Below are positions 37,311-45,092 of a stretch of 64,000 bases of DNA, piece by piece. The position numbers and the translations under genes are program-made. Source of the DNA: Alphaproteobacteria bacterium (GTDB lineage: Bacteria; Pseudomonadota; Alphaproteobacteria; UBA8366; GCA-2717185); NCBI GenBank assembly GCA_012103325.1, contig WLWY01000001.1:1696986-1760985 (forward strand). The letters run 5' to 3'. Position 1 is the stretch's first letter. Each line of letters starts with the position of its first letter. The notes beneath the pieces are model-generated. The model saw only the letters and a program-made list of their open reading frames with translations, did no database searches and was not told where the DNA came from.

Positions 37311-38578
37311 ACTGTTGTCCGGTTTAATTCAGTGGACGGTTTGCATGGCATTGATTCTACTGGTGACCAATCGTTTGGCGACGTTTTGGACACGGGAAAG
37401 GATCAACACCATGCGGCATGAGAATAGCGTATTTCATGATCTGATGAAGCGTGTTCCTTGGGATCGTTTTGCGGCTTTGGTGGAACGGCATGAAGCCGAC
37501 AAACACGTTCGCCGCCTGAGCACGAAGGACCAGTTCATCGCCCTGCTATATGCTCAGCTTTCCGGTGCGGTGAGCTTGCGCGAGATCGTCGGCGGTCTAC
37601 AGAGCCATCGTGCCCGGCTCTATCATGTCGGCGGTCGCCTTGTGACGCGTTCGACGCTGGCCGATGCGAACGCGACGCGGCCGAGCGCGGTGTTCTCGGA
37701 GCTGTTCACGGCGTTGGTTGGGCGCGCCGGGCGCGGGTTGCGGCGGACGCTTGGCGAGGCGACCTACCTGATCGATGCCAGTCCGCTTGCCTTGAGTGGC
37801 CGGGGATCGCAGTGGGCGTATTTTTCGGCCAGGGCCTGTGGCGCGAAACTGCATGTGGTTTACGATGCGGGCGCCGAACACCCGGTCTACGCGGCGGTGA
37901 CGCCGGCAAAGACCGCCGATATCAAGGTGGCGCAGGAGATGCCGATCGAGGCGGGCGCGACCTATGTCTTTGATCTGGCTTACTACGATTACGCCTGGTG
38001 GGCGAAGCTCGACGCCGCGGGTTGCCGCATTGTCACCCGTTTCAAGTCGCACACGCCGCTAACAGAGGCCACCGATCGGGCGGTGCCCGAGGGCGAAGAC
38101 ATCTTGTCCGACCGGGTCGGCCTGCTGCCCAAACGGCAAAGGATGAGCCGCAAAAACCCCTTCTCCAAGCCCGTGCGCGAAGTCACGGTGCGGATCGATA
38201 CCGGCAAGACCCTCCGGATCCTGTCCAACGATCTGGACGCCTCGGCCCGGCAAATCGCCGACCTCTATAAGCGCCGCTGGGCGATCGAGCTGTTCTTTCG
38301 CTGGGTCAAACAGAACCTCAAAATCCGGCACTTCCTCGGCCGGTCCGAGAATGCCGTGCGCATTCAGATCACCGTTGCCCTGATCGCCTATCTCTTGCTT
38401 CACCTCGCAAAAGCCGATCAGAAAACCGTCAAATCCCCGCTCGCATTCGCTCGCCTCGTCCGAACAAACCTCATGCATCGAAAGCGCATTGACCGTCTGC
38501 TCGAACCTGAACCAAACACACCTCAATGCCAAAATCAGTTGGCCTTCATATGTTAGAGAAATTAAACCGGACAACAGT
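37311..38578 (+). mobile_element. Complete IS4-family insertion sequence (1268 bp)
   Basis: Perfect 19-bp terminal inverted repeats, ACTGTTGTCCGGTTTAATT at 37311-37329 and its complement at 38560-38578, bound a single transposase gene, and an 11-bp direct repeat GGGCTTGACCC flanks the element. Intact ends, duplication and transposase mean it is complete and probably recent. It sits in the palindromic repeat described separately, between a thioredoxin gene and a dioxygenase gene, and breaks no gene. Confidence 0.95.
37411..38556 (+). CDS. IS4-family transposase
   Basis: A 381-residue DDE transposase. The start ATG at 37411 follows AAAGGATC. The first Asp is in YLIDASPL near residue 125, the second in FDLAYYDY near residue 190, and the Glu in YKRRWAIELFFRWVK near residue 290, which matches the YREK signature of IS4 elements. 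The N-terminal region with STKDQFIALLYAQLSG is the usual IS4 helix-rich domain. The frame is open upstream to 37315, close to the left inverted repeat, but the ATG at 37411 gives the normal N-terminus. The gene is intact. Confidence 0.94.
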   Translation: MRHENSVFHDLMKRVPWDRFAALVERHEADKHVRRLSTKDQFIALLYAQLSGAVSLREIVGGLQSHRARLYHVGGRLVTRSTLADANATRPSAVFSELFTALVGRAGRGLRRTLGEATYLIDASPLALSGRGSQWAYFSARACGAKLHVVYDAGAEHPVYAAVTPAKTADIKVAQEMPIEAGATYVFDLAYYDYAWWAKLDAAGCRIVTRFKSHTPLTEATDRAVPEGEDILSDRVGLLPKRQRMSRKNPFSKPVREVTVRIDTGKTLRILSNDLDASARQIADLYKRRWAIELFFRWVKQNLKIRHFLGRSENAVRIQITVALIAYLLLHLAKADQKTVKSPLAFARLVRTNLMHRKRIDRLLEPEPNTPQCQNQLAFIC

Positions 38579-38589
38579 GGGCTTGACCC
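38579..38589. repeat. Right target-site duplication of the IS (11 bp)
   Basis: GGGCTTGACCC immediately follows the right inverted repeat and matches the left copy base for base. Confidence 0.9.
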
Positions 38590-38694
38590 GAGGACCCAGG
38601 CTGCAATCGCATCGCGCCTGTGCCGAATCCTGCGAGGCTGAGGCTTGGATGCTCGTATCAAGCACGAGCATGACGGCGGAGGGGCCGGCGACTG

Positions 38695-39858
38695 CTAAAT
38701 ATACATGTCCCGCAAATTGTAGTTCTTCACCACGGACTCTCGGGTTGCCTCGTTCCAACGGTTTTCGTCCACTTCTGCCGCGAGGGGCTGGTAGCGGTAC
38801 GAGGCCTCATCCGGGAAACGTTGGCGGCGGGCGTCGACGCCAATGGCAATCATGCGGCTGCGCTCGTGAATATGGGCGTCATCGAAGGTGACCACCCGGC
38901 CGTCGAGATGCTCCACGGTCATGTCCTGCACCCGGCGGCGCGGAAAGAAGCCGGCATTGAGGGTGACCCGGCGCTCCGCCGAAGTGTTGGCGAAGGAACC
39001 GTGCACCACCTGCCGGTTAAGCATGAAGGTGTCGCCGGTGTCGCAGAGCAGCGGCATTGCCCCTGCGATCCGGTCGGAACCGGCGTCTTTCATCATCTGA
39101 CGGATATCGACCTTACCTTGCTTGTGGCTGCCCGGCAGGATCCACACACTGTTCGCGGCGGTGCTGGGGTAGAGCTGGGTCATGAAGTTGAAGCCATGCG
39201 CGCCGTGGTCCCAGTCGGGCGAGTCCCAGTGGGTCGTGCCATCCTGGTGCCAGGCAACCGACGGGCCGAGGCCCGGCTCCTTAAGGAAAGTGACCTCGTT
39301 ATAGGGCACGAAGTCAGGGCCGAGGACAGCCTCCGCGATGGCGAGCAGGCCCGGATGTCCGTACAGCCGCAGGGTCGTATCCATTAATTGCAAATTACCG
39401 TGCAGGTTCTGCACTGTCCAAGTAGGTGCGTCCGCTGCCGGTGTCGCTTCATGCATCTTGGCCGGATGACGACCTTTATACAGGTCGGTTCCGCCGAGCG
39501 GGTCGCTCAGCGGCTTCGCGAAACGATAAGGCGGGCGGGTGAATTGCTGACACAGCGCACGCCGGCCCTGGCTGTCGCGGTCGCTTTTCGGATCGGCCGG
39601 CGCACCGTCCAGCATCCGTTCGACGTCGGCACGTAGTTCTGCCAGCTCGACATCGTCGACCACGCCCTCAAAGACGTAGAAACCGTGCTCCCAATAAGCG
39701 TCCAGAATATCGGACGCAAGCTTACCGTCCGCATTCCGCCGGATTGGCCCTCGGTTGCCGATGTCATAGGCCCGCTCGGTGCCCTCGGCAATATAATCGG
39801 CCATCGTCTGCGCGTGATCATTCGCCGAAAGGGTGCGGTCCGGGGTCGAAACTGACAT
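38695..39858 (-). CDS. Phytanoyl-CoA dioxygenase family protein
   Basis: A 387-residue Fe(II)/2-oxoglutarate oxygenase. The iron-binding HxD is in AWHQDGTTHWD near residue 205 and the distal His in QVVHGSFANTS near residue 285, followed by an Arg-containing strand (RRVTLNAGFF) for 2-oxoglutarate. PyhH-type members hydroxylate many small molecules, so the substrate is open. The ATG at 39856-39858 has GGAG six bases upstream; ATG 39894 and a frame open to 40068 are less likely. It is divergent from the molybdenum hydroxylase gene over 271 bases that hold no evident gene. Its end lies close to the right arm of the palindromic repeat. Confidence 0.88.
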   Translation of the reverse strand: MSVSTPDRTLSANDHAQTMADYIAEGTERAYDIGNRGPIRRNADGKLASDILDAYWEHGFYVFEGVVDDVELAELRADVERMLDGAPADPKSDRDSQGRRALCQQFTRPPYRFAKPLSDPLGGTDLYKGRHPAKMHEATPAADAPTWTVQNLHGNLQLMDTTLRLYGHPGLLAIAEAVLGPDFVPYNEVTFLKEPGLGPSVAWHQDGTTHWDSPDWDHGAHGFNFMTQLYPSTAANSVWILPGSHKQGKVDIRQMMKDAGSDRIAGAMPLLCDTGDTFMLNRQVVHGSFANTSAERRVTLNAGFFPRRRVQDMTVEHLDGRVVTFDDAHIHERSRMIAIGVDARRQRFPDEASYRYQPLAAEVDENRWNEATRESVVKNYNLRDMYI

Positions 39859-40129
39859 TACGTCTCCATTGGGTTGCTCGCGTGATCCGTTCATTTTGGC
39901 TATCCGGCCCGTTTTGGCAAGCCAGGGTCGGGATCGCTGCAGGCGGAATACTCGGCTTTCGGCTTGCACGGTGCTTTCCCGCGACGCTAAAATCGGGTCA
40001 ACGTTATGAATCCAACCCCCTCGATCGCGGTCATGCGCTGAGGTGCGGGCGAAGCGCGTAAGCGTCATCGCTCGTTTCTTATGCGCAACAAGGCGTTAGC
40101 GGCGGGTGTACTATTGGAGAGGGCTGCAG

Positions 40130-42409
40130 ATGAACGAGATCAAGAAGCCGTATAAATGGGTCGGTACCAACCAGATTCGCCCGGACGGCGTGCCGAAAGT
40201 CACCGGCATGGCCAAATTCGGCAATGATTATGTGCTGCCTGGTACGCTGTACGGCAAGGTGCTGCGCAGCCCGCATGCGCATGCGCGCATCAAGTCGATC
40301 GACACCTCGAAGGCGGAAGCGCTGCCGGGTGTGAAGGCGGTGATGACGTCCGCGGATTTGCCGGATCAGGACTTCGCCTATATTGGGCCGGAGCGGGTTG
40401 CAGTGAACTTTTGGCATGTCACCCGCAACATCATGGCGCGCGAGAAGGCGCTCTATGAAGGCCACGCGGTGGCCGCGGTGGCTGCAATCAATCCGACCTT
40501 GGCGGCGGAAGCCTGCGCGCTGATCGACGTCGACTACGAAGTGCTGCCACATGTGATTGACGTGGAAGAAGCCGCGGCGGAAGACGCGCCGCTCCTGTTC
40601 GAGGACATGATCACCCGCAATGTGGAACCGACGCCAACCAAAGCGTCGAATGTCTCCAAGGTGCTGAACTTCGCAATCGGCGATGTCGAGGAAGGGTTCG
40701 CACAGGCGGATGAGATCGTCGAGAAGGAATACCGCACGGCGGCCGTGCATCAGGGTTATATCGAGCCGCATGCCACGCTCGCGCGTTGCGACGCGGACGG
40801 GCAGACCGAACTGTGGAGCGCTAGCCAGGGCCATTTCGTGGTGCGCAATCTGGTGGCCAAGATCGTCGGCATGCCGCTCAACGACCTGAAGGTCATCCCG
40901 GCTGAAATCGGCGGCGCGTTTGGCGGCAAGACGGTCGTCTATCTGGAGCCCGTTGCCGTCGTCCTGTCGCGCAAGACCGGACATCCGGTGCGTTTGAACA
41001 TGACCCGAGACGAAGTCTTCAAGGCAAGTGGTCCGACATCGGGCGCTTACATGAAGGTCAAGATCGGCGCCAAGAAGGACGGCACGATTACTGCCGGCCA
41101 GGGTGAGTTCATGTATCAGGCCGGCGCGTTCCCGGGCTCCCCGGTGATGAATGGCTGCCTGTGTTCCTTTGCCACATACAACATTCCGAACCAGAAGACG
41201 ACGGGCTACGATGTGATTTCGAACCGGCCGAAGGCGGCGGCATACCGCGCGCCGGGCTCGCCGATATCGAACTTCGGCGTCGAAAGCACGATGGATATCC
41301 TGGCGAAGAAGATCGGCATGGATCCGGCTGAATTTCGCGCCAAGAATGCGATCCATACCGGCGACCCGATGATTCTCGGCAACTCCATGAGCCACGAAGG
41401 CTACAGCGAGACAGTGCGGGCGATCCTCGATCATCCCGACTACAAGAAGCCGCTGGGTGAAAATCAAGGCCGCGGCGTTGCGTCGGGTTACTGGTTCAAC
41501 GGGGCGGGCGAATCTGGCGCAACGGCCTATGTCAACGCGGATGGCACGGTGGTCGTCGCGACGGGCAGTCCTGACGTCGGCGGTTCCCGCGCGTCGATGG
41601 CGATGATGGCGGCGGAAACGCTGGGCGTCGATTACAACGACGTCCGCGCGACCGTGAACGACACGACCTCGGTCGCTTACACCCATGTGACAGGCGGTTC
41701 CCGCGTGACCTATGCCAGTGGCATGGCGGTCATCGGCGCTTGTGAAAAGGTCATTACCGAATTGCGCGGACGTGCCGCCAAGATTTGGGATGTGGATGTG
41801 GAAGGCGTCGATTGGGAAGACGGCCATGCAAAACCCGCGGGCAGCAATGTCGGAGAGTTCGATCCCTTGTCGCTAAAGGAACTTGCGGCGAAGGCCAACG
41901 CAACGGGCGGCCCGATCGGCTCAGCCAACGCGGTAAGCGCCACAGGTCAGGCGCCAGGCTTCTCTACGGCTTTCTGTGACGTCGAGGTCGATCCTGATAC
42001 GGGCAAGGTAACTATTCTGCGCTTCGTCCTCGCACAAGACGCAGGAACAGCGATTCACAAAGGTTATGTCGAGGGCCAGATGCAGGGCGGCGTCGTCCAG
42101 GGCATCGGCTGGGCGCTGAACGAGGAATATATCTACGACGACCAAGGCCGTCTCTCAAATGCCGGCTTCCTCGATTATCGTATCCCGGTCGCATCCGATT
42201 TACCGAATATCGAAACCGTCGTCGTCGAGGTCCCGAACCCGAACCATCCCTTCGGCGTGAAGGGCGTCGGCGAGGTCTGTATCTGCCCGACCATGGCTGC
42301 GGTGGCGAACGCCATCGCCGATGCGACCGGCCGGCGGATGGAAGAACTGCCGATGTCGCCGCCGAAGGTGTTGGCTGCACTCGACCATCGCGAAGATGGG
42401 GAGCTATAG
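40130..42409 (+). CDS. Xanthine dehydrogenase-family molybdenum-binding subunit (orphan)
   Basis: A 759-residue large subunit of a molybdenum hydroxylase. The ATG at 40130 has GGAGAGGG seven bases upstream. The N-terminal domain has GxAKFGNDYVLPGTLYGKVL and RSPHAHARI; the Mo-cofactor domain has EIGGAFGGKTVVY near residue 262, the active-site loop AYRAPGSP near residue 377 and the catalytic Glu in GVKGVGEV near residue 710. AYRAPG argues against CO dehydrogenase (AYRCSFR) and for an aldehyde, xanthine or aromatic substrate. The FAD and 2Fe-2S subunits normally encoded beside it are missing here, so it must use partners encoded elsewhere or a fused arrangement not present. Converges with a small membrane protein gene. 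Confidence 0.92.
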   Translation: MNEIKKPYKWVGTNQIRPDGVPKVTGMAKFGNDYVLPGTLYGKVLRSPHAHARIKSIDTSKAEALPGVKAVMTSADLPDQDFAYIGPERVAVNFWHVTRNIMAREKALYEGHAVAAVAAINPTLAAEACALIDVDYEVLPHVIDVEEAAAEDAPLLFEDMITRNVEPTPTKASNVSKVLNFAIGDVEEGFAQADEIVEKEYRTAAVHQGYIEPHATLARCDADGQTELWSASQGHFVVRNLVAKIVGMPLNDLKVIPAEIGGAFGGKTVVYLEPVAVVLSRKTGHPVRLNMTRDEVFKASGPTSGAYMKVKIGAKKDGTITAGQGEFMYQAGAFPGSPVMNGCLCSFATYNIPNQKTTGYDVISNRPKAAAYRAPGSPISNFGVESTMDILAKKIGMDPAEFRAKNAIHTGDPMILGNSMSHEGYSETVRAILDHPDYKKPLGENQGRGVASGYWFNGAGESGATAYVNADGTVVVATGSPDVGGSRASMAMMAAETLGVDYNDVRATVNDTTSVAYTHVTGGSRVTYASGMAVIGACEKVITELRGRAAKIWDVDVEGVDWEDGHAKPAGSNVGEFDPLSLKELAAKANATGGPIGSANAVSATGQAPGFSTAFCDVEVDPDTGKVTILRFVLAQDAGTAIHKGYVEGQMQGGVVQGIGWALNEEYIYDDQGRLSNAGFLDYRIPVASDLPNIETVVVEVPNPNHPFGVKGVGEVCICPTMAAVANAIADATGRRMEELPMSPPKVLAALDHREDGEL

Positions 42410-42416
42410 ACAGCGG

Positions 42417-42713
42417 CTAGCCAAAGCGACTGCGAATTCTCTGTACGATGCTGGCGGTGCGCCTCTGCGCCGCCAGCATTGTTTTATCTAAAGTTGGAAA
42501 GCGCCGGCGCAGGCGGTCCATGATGCGTTGCGCGCGTGGCGACTCCATCGACAGCAGCATGCCGCCGATGGCGAGAAACAGGATGCCCTGCAGGATCGGC
42601 AGGAACAGGCCGAGGATGCCGAGGACGATAAACGCCCAACCAAAGGTCAGGATCGCCATTCGGGCGAGCCAGGAGCGCTTGGGTTTGTTGTCGGGAACGA
42701 GAACCTGACCCAC
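42417..42713 (-). CDS. Small two-helix membrane protein (PGPGW/DUF454-like)
   Basis: About 98 residues if it begins at the GTG 42711-42713, which follows AGGAG by 13 bases; an ATG at 42752 is in frame but lies inside the end of lpdA and adds 13 residues with no homology-like character. One hydrophobic hairpin (WAFIVLGILGLFLPIL then GILFLAIGGMLLS) is followed by a basic amphipathic tail. The Gly-Leu-x-Leu-Pro turn resembles the PGPGW and DUF454 groups of small membrane proteins of unknown function. It is likely co-transcribed with lpdA. Confidence 0.7.
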   Translation of the reverse strand: MGQVLVPDNKPKRSWLARMAILTFGWAFIVLGILGLFLPILQGILFLAIGGMLLSMESPRAQRIMDRLRRRFPTLDKTMLAAQRRTASIVQRIRSRFG

Positions 42714-42729
42714 GATCGTATGGAAACTC

Positions 42730-44133
42730 CTAAATGTGGATCGGCCGGCCATCGACGGCGAGCGCCGCTTCCTTGACCGCCTCGTTCAGGGTGGGATGGC
42801 CGTGGCAGATTCGAGCAACGTCTTCCGCCGACCCGCCGAATTCGATGACCGTCACCAGCTCGTGGATTAGCCCGCCCGCATCTGGCCCGATGATATGGGC
42901 GCCCAGCACCGCATCGGTCTTTGTGTCGGCCAGGATCTTCACGAATCCGTCGGTGGTATCGTTCGCCCGGGCGCGGCTGTTCGCGGTGAAGGGGAACTTG
43001 CCGACCCTGTATTCGACGCCAGCCTCCTTGAGTGCCTCTTCGGTCTTGCCGACGGAGGCGACTTCCGGCCACGTGTAGACGATGCCAGGAATCGCATCGT
43101 AGTCGATGTGCCCGGACTGCCCGGCCATCATTTCGACGCAGACGACGCCTTCGTCTTCCGCCTTGTGCGCCAGCATCGGGCCCGGCACGCAATCGCCGAT
43201 GGCGTATATGCCGGGCACTGAGGTCATGAATTCGTCGTCGATCCGGATGAAGCCGCGATTATCCGTCTCGACGCCAAGCGCCTCGAGTCCCAGGCCTTCC
43301 GTGTAGGGCCGCCGGCCGATCGCGACCAGCACGGCATCGCACTTGATCTCCTCCGCGTCGCCACCCGCCGCCGGTTCGACGGTGAGCGTGACGCTGGTCT
43401 TGGTCTTCTTCGCACCGGTCACTTTGGTCTTCAAGCGAAACGCCATACCCTGCTTTTTGAGGATGCGCTGGAAGTTCTTCGCGACCTCGCCGTCCATGCC
43501 GGGGGTGATGCGGTCGAGGAACTCGACGCAGGTGATCTGCGCACCGAGCCGGCCCCAGACCGATGCCATTTCCAGGCCGATATAACCCGCGCCGACGACG
43601 ACCAGATGCTTCGGCACCTTGGCGAGCGACAGCGCGCCGGTCGAGGTAACGATCTGTTTTTCGTCTATCTCCACGCCCGGCAGCGGCGCGCTGTCCGAGC
43701 CTGTGGAAATTAGGATGCGTTTGGTCTGCAGGGTTTTCGCCTTGCCCTTTTCTGGGGTGACCTTGACCGACGTGGCGCTCTCGATCGTGCCGGTGCCGGC
43801 GATGTGTTCGACCTTGTTCTTCTTGAACAGGAAGGCGATGCCGCCGGTCAGTTCGGTGACGACCTTGTCCTTGCGCGCCATCATCGTCTTCAGGTCGAGC
43901 TTGACGTCCCCAACCTTTACGCCGTGGCCGGCCAGTTCGTGCGTTGCCTCGGCATATTTCTCGGAGCTTTGCAGCAGCGCCTTCGACGGGATGCAGCCAA
44001 TATTCAGGCAAGTGCCGCCGAGCGCCGCGCGTTTCTCCACGCAAGCGACCTTCATGCCCAACTGTGCCGCCCGGATCGCCGCAACGTAACCGCCGGGCCC
44101 ACCGCCGATCACGACCAGATCGTATTCGCTCAT
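42730..44133 (-). CDS. lpdA: Dihydrolipoyl dehydrogenase (E3)
   Basis: A 467-residue flavoenzyme that re-oxidises dihydrolipoamide in 2-oxoacid dehydrogenase or glycine cleavage complexes. FAD motif GGGPGGYVAAIRAAQLG is at residues 10-26, the redox disulfide GGTCLNIGCIPSKALL at 40-55, NAD motif VVGAGYIGLEMASVW near 180 and the His-Glu charge relay in CHGHPTLNEA near 445. The ATG at 44131-44133 has GGAGGG six bases upstream; a GTG two codons earlier is possible. No E1 or E2 genes adjoin, only the small membrane protein gene downstream. Confidence 0.95.
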   Translation of the reverse strand: MSEYDLVVIGGGPGGYVAAIRAAQLGMKVACVEKRAALGGTCLNIGCIPSKALLQSSEKYAEATHELAGHGVKVGDVKLDLKTMMARKDKVVTELTGGIAFLFKKNKVEHIAGTGTIESATSVKVTPEKGKAKTLQTKRILISTGSDSAPLPGVEIDEKQIVTSTGALSLAKVPKHLVVVGAGYIGLEMASVWGRLGAQITCVEFLDRITPGMDGEVAKNFQRILKKQGMAFRLKTKVTGAKKTKTSVTLTVEPAAGGDAEEIKCDAVLVAIGRRPYTEGLGLEALGVETDNRGFIRIDDEFMTSVPGIYAIGDCVPGPMLAHKAEDEGVVCVEMMAGQSGHIDYDAIPGIVYTWPEVASVGKTEEALKEAGVEYRVGKFPFTANSRARANDTTDGFVKILADTKTDAVLGAHIIGPDAGGLIHELVTVIEFGGSAEDVARICHGHPTLNEAVKEAALAVDGRPIHI

Positions 44134-44272
44134 TCTCACCCTCCGTTATGGCGCTGGCACCCGTGTCGGGCCGAAACCTTGCCGTATTCGTTATATAGGA
44201 ACAGGAGTTTCGGATACCGCAAATAACTTAACGAACACCAAAGGCAAGTCTCGAGATAAATGGAGTCATGAC

Positions 44273-44315
44273 TTGACATATGGTAAGTGAACACTTACGG
44301 TAAGTCATGGCTTAC
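44273..44315 (+). promoter_or_regulatory. Promoter and paired operators of the arsR-type gene
   Basis: TTGACA (44273-44278), 17 bases, TACGGT (44296-44301) forms a promoter whose start point would fall at or next to the ATG at 44307. Two inverted repeats with the same half-site overlap it: GTAAGTG-AA-CACTTAC (44283-44298) and GTAAG-TCATGG-CTTAC (44300-44315). The second contains the start codon. This looks like autorepression of a leaderless message. A further palindrome, AGTCATGACT, overlaps the -35 at 44264-44273. Confidence 0.7.
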
Positions 44316-44618
44316 GCAGAAGTGTTTACCGCTCTGGCAGACCCAACCCGCCGGCATATCTTCGAGGCGCTGCGCGAGCAGCCCCGGACGGTCGGCGAAT
44401 TGGCGGCGGGTCAGCCCGTCAGCCGGCCCGCTGTATCTCAGCACCTGAAAGTGCTCGAGTCCGCGCGGCTGGTCAGCGGGGAGCCGCGCGGAAACCGCCG
44501 CCTCTATTCGATCAAGCGCGAAGGGCTCGAAGAACTGCGGCAGTATCTGGAAAGTTTCTGGTCGGACGCTCTGTCCGCTTATAGCGCTGAAATCGCGCGA
44601 CGTATCAAAGAAGAATAG
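44307..44618 (+). CDS. ArsR-family transcriptional regulator
   Basis: A 103-residue winged-helix repressor. ALADPTRRHIFEAL is the typical first helix pair and VSRPAVSQHLKVLESARLV near residue 45 is the recognition region; the wing is GNRRLYSI. There are no cysteines at all, so metal sensing of the classical ArsR kind is excluded. Members of this subgroup are paired with SRPBCC genes, as here, nine bases downstream. No Shine-Dalgarno precedes the ATG, which lies within an operator, fitting a leaderless start. Confidence 0.9.
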   Translation: MAYAEVFTALADPTRRHIFEALREQPRTVGELAAGQPVSRPAVSQHLKVLESARLVSGEPRGNRRLYSIKREGLEELRQYLESFWSDALSAYSAEIARRIKEE

Positions 44619-44627
44619 GAGAAGACC

Positions 44628-45089
44628 GTGCTCGATCCGATCGTCAAGACAATCGAAGTGCCGTGCAGTCAAGAAAAAGCGTTCACGGTGTTCGTGAGTG
44701 AAATGGGCAGCTGGTGGCCGTTGGACAAGCGTTCGATGTCCCTGATGCAGGGAGATGGCAAGCCGGCCAAGTCGTTGCGCACCGAGCCGAAGCTAGGCGG
44801 CCAGGTCGTGGAGACCGGCCACGACGGTATGGAGTTTCACTGGGGCACGTTCCGGTCCTACGATCCACACAATTCGGTTAGCATGGATTTTCACATGGGC
44901 CTGCCGCCGGAGAATGCGAGCCTTGTCGAAGTGCGGTTTACGGCGCTAGGCGACGAGCGGACAAGCGTCGAGCTCACCCAGAGCAATTGGGAAGCCTTCG
45001 GCGATATGGCCGAGATGATGCGCAACGGCTATGGCTCAGGCTGGGTCCTCATTTTCGAACAGGGCTACAAATCGGCGTGCGGCGGTTAA
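44628..45089 (+). CDS. SRPBCC/AHSA1-type protein
   Basis: A 153-residue START/Bet v1-like ligand-binding protein beginning at GTG 44628, with AGGAG six to seven bases upstream. Features include VPCSQEKAFTVFVSEMGSWW at the N-terminus, matching activator of Hsp90 ATPase-like proteins of the ArsR-linked group, and VRFTALGDERTSVELTQSNW near residue 105. Such proteins bind a hydrophobic small molecule; the ligand is unknown. The gene is in an operon with the ArsR regulator and converges with the broken ligase gene 4 bases away. Confidence 0.85.
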   Translation: MLDPIVKTIEVPCSQEKAFTVFVSEMGSWWPLDKRSMSLMQGDGKPAKSLRTEPKLGGQVVETGHDGMEFHWGTFRSYDPHNSVSMDFHMGLPPENASLVEVRFTALGDERTSVELTQSNWEAFGDMAEMMRNGYGSGWVLIFEQGYKSACGG

Positions 45090-45092
45090 CTC

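Larger units (their letters stand above)
37289..38675. repeat. Dispersed-type palindromic repeat element, interrupted by the IS
   Basis: Removing the IS and one target copy leaves about 109 bases with similar ends in opposite orientation. The left end forms GTCCTTGGG-CTTGA-CCCGAGGAC (37294-37310 joined to 38590-38595), with one T-G wobble. The right end forms ATGCTCGT-ATCAAGC-ACGAGCAT (38649-38671). Both ends have a CTTGA/TCAAG core flanked by CGTC. It resembles the short intergenic palindromes common in alphaproteobacterial genomes and has no coding capacity. Confidence 0.6.

Noticed and set aside
40079..41827. 582-codon open frame on the minus strand
   Set aside because: Antisense to the molybdenum hydroxylase gene, whose motifs are clear; the antisense product is Arg/His-rich nonsense.
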